Below are positions 1 to 5,364 of a DNA stretch of 6,729 bases, piece by piece (position 1 is the stretch's first letter; each line of letters opens with the position of its first letter). The translations under genes were made by a program, and so were the position numbers. The notes beneath the pieces were generated by a model. The model searched no databases and was not told the origin of the DNA. It was given only the letters and a program-made list of their open reading frames with translations. The stretch comes from Chloroflexota bacterium (GTDB lineage: Bacteria; Chloroflexota; Anaerolineae; UBA4142), in the NCBI GenBank assembly GCA_016199405.1, contig JACQGS010000027.1, forward strand, positions 1 to 6,729. Reading direction: 5' to 3'.

Positions 1-40
1 CCATCGACGTGATTATAGCCGCTCCGGCGGCAGAGTTCAA

Positions 41-1657
41 ATGCCTCTCGTTGATATTTCCGCTCAAGGTCTTGAAACCAGTACCCGCGCCGATCTCGCG
101 CTCCATTCGCGCGCGCTCATCGCGCTGTACGCCGAATTGCGTTCCGCGCCGTCGCTGTCTGAGATCGAGCTCGGGCATCTGATCGACCGACATGTTTCGT
201 TGCAAAAAAATCGTCTCTTGCAAGCGTACCGCGAACTTGCCGCGCAAGGCACGATCGCGTACGACAAGCGCGTATTCGAACTTTTGCGTTTGCGCCCGGT
301 GCGAACGATTTCCGGCGTCGCGCCAATGGCAGTACTGACCGGACCGTATCCTTGCCCGGCTGAATGTATTTTTTGTCCGGACGTGAAAGGAATGCCGCGC
401 AGTTATTTGCCGGAAGAACCAGGCGCGCAACGCGCCGTGCGGACGCGCTTCGATCCGTTCAAACAGGTGGACGTGCGACTGCGGACGCTCCATATGAACG
501 GACATCCTACCGACAAGATTGAATTGCTGATTCTCGGCGCGACGTGGTCGGCGTATCCAAAAAAATATCAGGAATGGTTTATCCGGCGTTGCCTCGACGC
601 GATGAATGGCGTTGACTCTCCCACGCTGGTGGACGCGCAAAAGCAAAACGAAAGCGCCGAGCATCGCAATGTCGGGCTAGTGATTGAAACACGCCCCGAT
701 TACATTACGCTGGATGAAGTGCGCCGTCTGCGCTTTTTGGGAGTGACCAAAGTTCAGTTAGGCGTGCAGAGTTTGGACGACCGCATCAACGCGTTAAACA
801 AGCGCGGGCACGGCATCGCCGAAACGCGCCGCGCGGTGCGCTTACTGCGGCTCGGCGGTTTCAAATTGCATTTGCATTGGATGCCGAATCTGCTCGGCGC
901 GACGCCGGCATCGGACGCGGAGGACTTCAAACGGCTATGGGACGATCCGGCGATTCGCCCGGACGAATTGAAGATTTATCCGTGTGCGCTCATCAAAGAA
1001 ACGGAATTGTACGCGTACTATGAACGCGGCGAATATCGCCCGTATACGGACGCAGATTTGATTGACTTGCTAGTCGAATGCAAAGCGCAAGTGCCGCTGT
1101 ACTGCCGCATCAATCGCGTCATCCGCGACATTCCCAAAGATTATATCGCCGCCGGCAGCACAAAATCCCATCTGCGCGTCGTCGTGCAAAAAGAAATGGC
1201 GCGGCGCGGACGCGCGTGCCAATGTATTCGCTGCCGCGAGGTGCGATCCGAAAAAATAAATCCGGCGCGCCTGCATCTCTCAACGCACACCTACGCAACC
1301 GACGCGACGACCGAACATTTCTTGAGTTTTGTGACGCCGGAAAATAAACTCGCCGGTTTTTTGCGGCTCTCATTGCCGAACGCCGACGCGCCGCGCGAAG
1401 AAATACTGGACGAACTGCGCGGCGGCGCGATCATTCGCGAGGTGCATGTCTATGGACCCGCGCTCGAAATCGGCGCTGACAGCGCAGGCGAAGCGCAGCA
1501 CGTGGGATTGGGAACGCGACTCGTGCGCGCGGCGGAAGAAATCGCGTGCGCGGCGGGCTTTACGCGCCTCGCGGTAATTTCCGCGATCGGCACGCGCGCG
1601 TACTATCGCAAACTCGGCTTTGAGCTGGGTGATTTGTATATGGCGCGCGCGATTTGA
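41..1657 (+). CDS. elp3: Elp3-type tRNA uridine-34 modifying enzyme (radical SAM + GNAT)
   Basis: This 538-residue protein has the two-domain plan of Elp3, which uses S-adenosylmethionine and acetyl-CoA to place carboxymethyl-type groups on wobble uridine 34 of tRNA in the cytoplasm. Seen: an N-terminal helical region (about 1-85); the RTISGVAPMAV segment that opens the radical SAM core; an iron-sulfur motif C105-x3-C109-x2-C112; family motifs GHPTDKIELLILG, NVGLVIETRPD, GVQS, NKRGHG, LKIYPC and RDIP; a cysteine cluster C393-x-C395-x2-C398 (CQCIRCRE), the probable zinc site; and a C-terminal acetyltransferase domain with acetyl-CoA loop Q486-H-V-G-L-G491. Length fits bacterial and archaeal Elp3. 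No Elp1 or Elp2 partner is visible, as in bacterial Elp3 of Dehalococcoides. The ATG at 41 has only a weak AGAG upstream, and the frame stays open to the left edge, so a start outside the window cannot be excluded. Confidence 0.93.
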   Translation: MPLVDISAQGLETSTRADLALHSRALIALYAELRSAPSLSEIELGHLIDRHVSLQKNRLLQAYRELAAQGTIAYDKRVFELLRLRPVRTISGVAPMAVLTGPYPCPAECIFCPDVKGMPRSYLPEEPGAQRAVRTRFDPFKQVDVRLRTLHMNGHPTDKIELLILGATWSAYPKKYQEWFIRRCLDAMNGVDSPTLVDAQKQNESAEHRNVGLVIETRPDYITLDEVRRLRFLGVTKVQLGVQSLDDRINALNKRGHGIAETRRAVRLLRLGGFKLHLHWMPNLLGATPASDAEDFKRLWDDPAIRPDELKIYPCALIKETELYAYYERGEYRPYTDADLIDLLVECKAQVPLYCRINRVIRDIPKDYIAAGSTKSHLRVVVQKEMARRGRACQCIRCREVRSEKINPARLHLSTHTYATDATTEHFLSFVTPENKLAGFLRLSLPNADAPREEILDELRGGAIIREVHVYGPALEIGADSAGEAQHVGLGTRLVRAAEEIACAAGFTRLAVISAIGTRAYYRKLGFELGDLYMARAI

Positions 1658-1677
1658 TCGGATGCGCCGCGCTAAAC

Positions 1678-1713
1678 GCCGAATCGAAAATAAAATTCGA
1701 TTCGGCAGTTTTT
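1678..1713 (+). terminator. Rho-independent terminator after elp3
   Basis: A perfect 11-bp stem, GCCGAATCGAA (1678-1688) and TTCGATTCGGC (1696-1706), encloses a 7-nt loop AATAAAA and is followed by AG and five T residues (1709-1713). It lies 20 nt after the elp3 stop codon and should end that transcript, although the next gene's ribosome binding site begins only 7 nt later. Confidence 0.9.
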
Positions 1714-1719
1714 GTTGGG

Positions 1720-1725
1720 GGAGGG
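1720..1725 (+). promoter_or_regulatory. Shine-Dalgarno site that fixes the permease start
   Basis: GGAGGG at 1720-1725 lies 7-8 nt before a TTG at 1733. It argues against the first in-frame TTG at 1712, which has no such site and lies inside the terminator T-run. A GTG at 1745 is a possible but worse-spaced alternative. Confidence 0.75.
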
Positions 1726-1732
1726 AGCGGAG

Positions 1733-2719
1733 TTGCCAGAGTCCGTGATCTTTTTGATTATTCTCGCCTTGATCTTTAATTTTCTAAACGGCTTTCACGA
1801 TTCCAGCAACATTGTCGCGCCGATGATTTCCTCTCGCGCGGTCAAGCCGCAAACCGCGCTCGGCTTGATCGCGCTGGCTGAATTCGTGGGACCTTTTGTA
1901 TTCGGTATCGCCGTCGCGAAAACTATCGGCGATGAACTGGTTACGGCAAACCTCATCACGCTGACGGTCATCGCTGCGGCGCTTTTGGCAGCCATCGCAT
2001 GGAATGTGTTGACATGGTATCTCGGCATTCCTTCCAGTTCTTCGCACGCATTGGTTGGTGGTTTGATCGGCGCGGTCGCCGTTCACGTCGGCATTCCGGC
2101 GATTCGCTTTGATGGGTTGGAAAAAACCTTGATCGCTTTATTCATTTCGCCGCCGATTGGCTTGCTGGCTGGCTATCTGCTGACCAAATTAATTTATTTT
2201 CTCGCGCGTCGCGCGACGCCGAGCATCAATTGGTTTTTCAAACGATCGCAAATTATTACCGGGGTCGTCTTGGGACTGAGCCACGGCGCCAACGACGGGC
2301 AAAAAACAATGGGAATCATTACGCTGGCGTTAGTGACCAGCCGGGTGATTGATAATTTTGCAGTTCCCACATGGGTTGTGCTGGTCAGTTCCATTGCATT
2401 GGCACTGGGCACGGCAATTGGCGGCTGGCGATTAATTCGAACGCTGGGCGGTAAATTTTACAAGATTCGCCCGGTGCACGGGTTTGCAACTCAGGTGGCT
2501 TCTTCAGCCGTGATTCTGGGCGCATCGTTTTTGGGCGGACCGGTGAGCACGACCCAAGTGGTGAGCTCGACCATTTTGGGGGTTGGCTCGGCGCAGAGAA
2601 TCAATATGGTGCGCTGGAGCGTCGCCGGCGAAATCGTCGTGGCGTGGCTGTTGACGATTCCGGCAACCGCGCTGCTCGCGGCAATTTTCAAATTTGCGTT
2701 GAACGGGTTTCCGAAATAG
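1733..2719 (+). CDS. pit: PiT-family inorganic phosphate permease
   Basis: A polytopic inner-membrane protein of 328 residues from the chosen TTG (MPESVIFLII). PiT permeases move phosphate, usually as a neutral metal-phosphate complex, together with a cation. Seen: the N-terminal PiT signature GFHDSSN (20-26); the loop GIPSSSSHALVGG (98-110); the duplicated C-terminal signature GLSHGANDGQKTMG (181-194); and PVSTTQVVSST (270-280), the second half's counterpart of the serine-rich loop. About nine or ten hydrophobic stretches are spread along the chain, and the inverted repeat of the two signatures is typical of the family. The length is short-to-normal for bacterial members. No PhoU-like (DUF47) partner, often adjacent to such permeases, is visible on either side. 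Transcription must come from read-through of the terminator or from a promoter I cannot identify. Transport of sulfate rather than phosphate, known for some relatives, cannot be excluded from sequence alone. Confidence 0.93.
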   Translation: MPESVIFLIILALIFNFLNGFHDSSNIVAPMISSRAVKPQTALGLIALAEFVGPFVFGIAVAKTIGDELVTANLITLTVIAAALLAAIAWNVLTWYLGIPSSSSHALVGGLIGAVAVHVGIPAIRFDGLEKTLIALFISPPIGLLAGYLLTKLIYFLARRATPSINWFFKRSQIITGVVLGLSHGANDGQKTMGIITLALVTSRVIDNFAVPTWVVLVSSIALALGTAIGGWRLIRTLGGKFYKIRPVHGFATQVASSAVILGASFLGGPVSTTQVVSSTILGVGSAQRINMVRWSVAGEIVVAWLLTIPATALLAAIFKFALNGFPK

Positions 2720-2730
2720 AGACCGCAACT

Positions 2731-2803
2731 CATCCACGAAGGACACGAAGATACACGAAGAATTCCTTTCGTGTTTCTTCGTGGATGAAAATCTTTTTCT
2801 TTT
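2731..2803 (+). terminator. Repeat-derived hairpin terminator between convergent genes
   Basis: CATCCACGAAG (2731-2741) pairs with CTTCGTGGATG (2777-2787), and inside it ACACGAA (2743-2749) pairs with TTCGTGT (2768-2774) across a small internal loop. The left arm is itself a repeat: CCACGAAG at 2734, ACACGAAG at 2743 and ACACGAAG at 2753. The right arm is followed by two runs of five T residues (2793-2797, 2799-2803). The position, just after the permease stop and before the convergent zinc-ribbon gene's stop at 2816, suits a terminator for the plus strand and possibly for both strands. The 96-bp gap 2720-2815 holds nothing else that I can see. Confidence 0.65.
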
Positions 2804-2815
2804 TGTGCAAACACT

Positions 2816-4129
2816 TCACGTGCGAGGCAATGAACGAAGATTCTGAAACAAACCTCTCAAGCCGCGCGAATGTTTTTCGCCGCGCACGCTGCCGCTTTCG
2901 CCGTTCACCACAACATTATGCCATTTGCCATCAAGGCGATACCGCGCGATCCAAAACGGCAACAAAATTAGTTTGTACGATTCGATCACCATCGGCAGCG
3001 CATTTAATTGCAGATCGCGATAATTTTCTGTGATCGCCGCGGCGATCTTGGGACGCGCGTGCTCGAGCACGCGCGCCCGCGCGACGAGCGACGCATCGCT
3101 CACCGCGATTTTGTACGTTTCCGCCGGAATGTCCGCGAGATAGCCCGCGTCGTACGGCGCGAGGCGCGCGAGCGGAAACGCATTCAACTCCTCCGTCAAT
3201 GCTACGCCGAGCGTGTGGCTCGCGGCGACGAGCATATCATTTTCGTAAACGAGATGACTGCCCGATTGCGATAGCCACGCGTCGTTCACTTCAATCAGAT
3301 AACTCGACCCAATCACTCCGCCCACATCGAACGTCCACGCCGGCAAATACGCCGCCGCCGGCAACGCGTTGCTCGACAGTACCTTGAACCCGTTCGCGCG
3401 ATACCACTCCATCACCGCGCGCTGCGCGTCCTCGCGCGCAACCACAAACGGCACGATCCCTGCCGGCGCGATCAGATCGCGCGTCTCCGCTTGCTCCACG
3501 ACGTACGGCGTCGCGCAAAACGGACAACTCTCTGAAATTTTTTGCGGCGGCAGAACGAATGCCGCGCCGCAACCCTGGCATTGAATTGCTTGCGTCGCGA
3601 TTGGCTGCGAATGTCCTTTCGCGGTTGCCAGCGCGACGAGAAAGCTTTGCTCCAACAACGCGGCATCGTCGAGCGCGGCGATGAGCGATTGCTTGCGCCC
3701 GCAGTACGCGCACACGAGCGCGTTTTGATCCGGCGTGAATGCCAGCTTGCCGCCGCAATTCGCGCAGACGAATCGCTTGGCGTTCACCGACCTCTCCCCC
3801 TGCCCCTCCCCCATCAGGGGAGGGGAGAAGAGGCGAAGTCGGTCTGGGTCAATAATTTCGGTAGGGTTCAATTCGCCGTTGAGGATCGCGAGCACGCGCC
3901 GCGCTTCTGGATCACTGGGATTGTACGCCAACACTTGCTCGAGGCAATCGCGTTTTTGCTTGGCATCGTCGCTAATTTCCGCGAGCCAGCGCCACGCTTC
4001 AATTACTTCATCGCGCTCGGCATCATCTTCGCGCGTCACCCATTCCAAATAAAAACGCGCTTCGTCTTTTGATTTTGCTTTCGCGGCGGCAACGCCGCGG
4101 ATGAGGAGATCACGGGTAGAGTCGGACAT
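2816..4129 (-). CDS. Double zinc-ribbon protein of unknown function
   Basis: Protein of 437 residues from the ATG at 4129. Residues 1-90 are helical and TPR-like (LLIRGVAAAKAK, YLEWVTR, EAWRWLAEIS, LAYNPSDPEARRVLAIL). A linker with an unusual SPPLMGEGQGERS peptide (102-114) leads to two zinc ribbons: C122-x2-C125 with C140-x2-C143, and C184-x2-C187 with C202-x2-C205. A conserved-looking C-terminal region follows (LIAPAGIVPFVV, YLPAWTFDVG, YKLILLPFWIARYRLDGKWHNVVVNG). It resembles a widespread family of zinc-ribbon proteins annotated only as such; in some relatives the last segment precedes membrane helices, but none is seen here. I assign no reaction. Start choice is uncertain: a GTG at 4180 overlaps the preceding toxin gene's TAG by one base and would add 17 residues, while the ATG has no Shine-Dalgarno site. 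Either start allows co-transcription or translational coupling with the toxin-antitoxin pair. Confidence 0.75.
   Translation of the reverse strand: MSDSTRDLLIRGVAAAKAKSKDEARFYLEWVTREDDAERDEVIEAWRWLAEISDDAKQKRDCLEQVLAYNPSDPEARRVLAILNGELNPTEIIDPDRLRLFSPPLMGEGQGERSVNAKRFVCANCGGKLAFTPDQNALVCAYCGRKQSLIAALDDAALLEQSFLVALATAKGHSQPIATQAIQCQGCGAAFVLPPQKISESCPFCATPYVVEQAETRDLIAPAGIVPFVVAREDAQRAVMEWYRANGFKVLSSNALPAAAYLPAWTFDVGGVIGSSYLIEVNDAWLSQSGSHLVYENDMLVAASHTLGVALTEELNAFPLARLAPYDAGYLADIPAETYKIAVSDASLVARARVLEHARPKIAAAITENYRDLQLNALPMVIESYKLILLPFWIARYRLDGKWHNVVVNGESGSVRGEKHSRGLRGLFQNLRSLPRT
3788..3826. repeat. C-rich palindromic repeat inside the zinc-ribbon gene
   Basis: CCCCTCCCC (3803-3811) and GGGGAGGGG (3817-3825) form a 9-bp perfect stem around CATCA, flanked by further CTCTCC/GAGAAG-like sequence. 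The segment codes in frame for SPPLMGEGQGERS between the helical region and the first zinc ribbon. It looks like the common intergenic C/G-rich palindromes of environmental bacteria; that identification is from memory of similar sequences, and this is the only copy in the window. Confidence 0.6.
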
Positions 4130-4179
4130 TGGCGAGGAGATTGTATGGGAAAGACGAAAAAGAGGGCAACGGTACGCCA

Positions 4180-4701
4180 CTAATCTGGTTCTTTAACTCC
4201 CTCTTCCATTTCTGACCATTTACGATGCCGCACCGCTTCCAACTCTTCGCTGGTTCTGCCCATCACCTCACGCAAGAATGTCCCAGACAACATCACGTGC
4301 AAATGCCGTCGTAATTCAATTGTGGTTTCGTCCTTCACCGTCAAATCTTTGTCTTCGCTGACGAGAAAATCCACCTTTGCGTTCATCGCGGCTAACGCAA
4401 TTGGCACATCACTCAAATCGCGCACGAGATTTCTGTTGTCTTCAACTTTCCCTGGAGTTGGATCTGGCTCGATTTCACATTCAACTTCTCGAAGGAACTT
4501 TTCAAAGCGGTGAAGATGCGCGGGAAAAAGTACTTGCAGATGCTCGCGCGCTTGTTTGATGACCAGCGGACACAGCACGAGCGTGAAATCGCCGTCAGCC
4601 GCATGTTCCATAACTTCAAACGGCCAACGCGGAAACGCACTGCCGGCTAACAAAACATTGGCATCCACGAATACGCGCGGTTTGCTACGCGGGCTTGCCA
4701 T
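4180..4701 (-). CDS. PIN-domain toxin of a type II toxin-antitoxin pair
   Basis: A 173-residue PIN-domain protein. PIN toxins are metal-dependent RNases, with acidic residues binding magnesium or manganese, that cut RNA and stop growth unless bound by their antitoxin. Seen: RVFVDANVLLAG with D13 at the expected end of the first strand; E53 in KQAREHL; D98 in DLSDVPIALAAM; and D117 in FLVSEDKDL. This is the usual spaced set of PIN acidic residues, in the order seen in the 'putative toxin-antitoxin system toxin component, PIN family' group. The ATG at 4701 is chosen because it overlaps the antitoxin stop (4685-4687) by 17 nt, the tight coupling normal for such pairs, and because the PIN fold starts right after it; a weak GGGG lies upstream. 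The frame is open further upstream to 4908, but that extension is antisense-like to the antitoxin code in another frame and has no domain. The specific RNA target is unknown. Confidence 0.86.
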   Translation of the reverse strand: MASPRSKPRVFVDANVLLAGSAFPRWPFEVMEHAADGDFTLVLCPLVIKQAREHLQVLFPAHLHRFEKFLREVECEIEPDPTPGKVEDNRNLVRDLSDVPIALAAMNAKVDFLVSEDKDLTVKDETTIELRRHLHVMLSGTFLREVMGRTSEELEAVRHRKWSEMEEGVKEPD

Positions 4702-4993
4702 ATTGCCCCGCGAAAATCTTTCGCTTGGTCTTTTCCAAATCGTCCGCGAATTGCTCTTCGCCCATGCCGCGCTTTTCAACCTCGCGACCCAACTGCCGCG
4801 CGAAATCGCGGAATACAATCTTCCGTCGCTTGTGCGCGATGAGTTGCTCGTATTCCGCGACTGGAAGCAGAACCGCCACAGTTGCGCCGCCGCTCTGAAT
4901 AACCGCATGCTCGCGTCGTTTGCCGAGCCGTTTTACGATTGCGCCAAAATTTCGCCGCATTTCCGTCGCGCTGATGATCCTTTGACTACTCAT
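4685..4993 (-). CDS. Phd/YefM-family antitoxin
   Basis: A 102-residue antitoxin placed directly before the PIN toxin. The N-terminal half matches the Phd/YefM DNA-binding fold: SATEMRRNFGAIVKRLGKRREHAVIQSGGATVAVLLPVAEYEQL (residues 8-51 in order), with the family's S/T-x2-(E/A)-R-x2-F and VAVL-P-x2-EYE patterns. The charged C-terminal half (52-102, rich in K, R and E) is the likely toxin-binding tail. Such proteins hold the toxin inactive and repress their own promoter. The ATG at 4993 is well supported: AGGAG (minus strand of 5001-5005) sits 7 nt upstream. The same frame is open back to the ATG of an older antitoxin remnant at 5254, which would give a 189-residue fusion; I judge this to be chance because the linker is out-of-frame sequence. 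Confidence 0.88.
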   Translation of the reverse strand: MSSQRIISATEMRRNFGAIVKRLGKRREHAVIQSGGATVAVLLPVAEYEQLIAHKRRKIVFRDFARQLGREVEKRGMGEEQFADDLEKTKRKIFAGQYGKPA

Positions 4994-5000
4994 AACCTTG

Positions 5001-5005
5001 CTCCT
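5001..5005 (-). promoter_or_regulatory. Shine-Dalgarno site of the Phd/YefM antitoxin
   Basis: AGGAG on the minus strand, 7 nt before the ATG at 4991-4993. It decides the start of the 102-residue antitoxin against the longer in-frame reading that begins at 5254. Confidence 0.85.
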
Positions 5006-5007
5006 TT

Positions 5008-5091
5008 CTAACTGTCCTCTGTCTGCTTGTCTACTCTCATCTCCGCGCTCGCGCTTCTCCCGTACATCTCTGGCTCGTACATCGGCATTGA
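5008..5091 (-). pseudogene. Duplicated C-terminal scrap of an alpha-2-macroglobulin-like gene
   Basis: In one minus-strand frame this stretch reads SMPMYEPEMYGRSASAEMRVDKQTEDS and stop, close to the true end of the neighbouring macroglobulin (ATPMYEPEVYGRSASVEIVVGK and stop). At the DNA level 5039-5086 and 5381-5428 differ at 4 of 48 positions by my hand alignment. The scrap has no start codon of its own in a sensible place and lies in a different frame from the antitoxin remnant before it. It is best read as debris of a duplication or recombination, possibly from a paralogous macroglobulin gene. Confidence 0.7.
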
Positions 5092-5134
5092 TTGAAACAC
5101 GGCCCCTACTACCAACCGATCCTTTGGATAGCGT

Positions 5135-5254
5135 ACGGCGGGCTGGAATTCTCTCGCTGACTTTTTCCAGTTCGTCCATATACGGCGCGGTGTCGTGAGT
5201 CGCAAACCATTCGGCGGCTTCTTTTTCAGTCTTGAAAACCGGTAACTTGGACAT
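5135..5254 (-). pseudogene. Truncated CopG/BrnA-type antitoxin, N-terminal remnant
   Basis: From the ATG at 5254 the sequence reads MSKLPVFKTEKEAAEWFATH and on to YMDELEKVSERIPARR, about 40 residues. This is like the N-terminus of small CopG/BrnA-type antitoxins (K-x-P-x-F-x-(S/T)-E-x-E-A-x2-(F/W), then a helix and an arginine-rich turn). Full members then have a ribbon-helix-helix of some 35-45 more residues; here the reading changes abruptly to low-complexity RTLSKGSVGSRGRVSINADV, the wrong frame of the macroglobulin scrap. The DNA-binding half is therefore lost. No BrnT-like or other toxin partner is found beside it. Its promoter seems intact, so a short peptide may still be made. The family assignment is from pattern memory and is moderate. 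Confidence 0.6.
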
Positions 5255-5272
5255 TTACTTTCGCCTGAGAAA

Positions 5273-5301
5273 AGAATAACGCTTGTCCAAATGTTTGTCA
5301 A
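5273..5301 (-). promoter_or_regulatory. Sigma-70-type promoter for the antitoxin/toxin region
   Basis: On the minus strand, a consensus -35 TTGACA (5296-5301) is separated by exactly 17 nt from TATTCT (5273-5278, 4 of 6 matches to TATAAT). Transcription would start near 5266, about a dozen bases before the remnant antitoxin ATG at 5254. It would also serve the Phd and PIN genes and perhaps the zinc-ribbon gene. Confidence 0.7.
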
Positions 5302-5326
5302 CGTCGCCACGGCGTGATAAACATTT
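5289..5326. promoter_or_regulatory. Inverted repeat overlapping the -35 box, possible operator
   Basis: AAATGTTTGTCA (5289-5300) and TGATAAACATTT (5315-5326) are inverted repeats matching at 11 of 12 positions. A second short pair, CGCC/GGCG, lies between them. The left arm covers most of the -35 element, so a repressor bound here would block the promoter, as expected for an autoregulated antitoxin. It could instead act as a weak hairpin terminator for the macroglobulin gene, but no T-run follows on the minus strand. The rest of the gap 5327-5364 is a C-rich low-complexity stretch. Confidence 0.5.
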
Positions 5327-5364
5327 TTCGGTTTTCTCCCCTGCACCCCCGCGCCCCTGCTCTC

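Noticed and set aside
1..40. Possible end of an upstream gene, or an N-terminal extension of Elp3
   Set aside because: The Elp3 frame is open here but has no start codon, and 40 bases are too few to support a call for any other gene.
1712..1732. Start of the permease at the first in-frame TTG (1712)
   Set aside because: It lies in the T-run of the terminator, has no Shine-Dalgarno site, and adds seven residues upstream of the natural MPES start.
3542..4072. 176-codon open frame on the plus strand
   Set aside because: It is antisense to the zinc-ribbon gene, whose cysteine pairs are clearly the real signal, and has no recognisable domain or ribosome binding site.
4702..4908. Longer PIN toxin starting at 4908
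   Set aside because: The extra 69 residues overlap the antitoxin gene in another frame, are rich in R, S and W without domain character, and the PIN fold starts right after the ATG at 4701.
5090..5106. GTTTCAATC on the minus strand, like the end of a CRISPR repeat
   Set aside because: It is a single occurrence with no second copy at spacer distance, and no cas gene is present.
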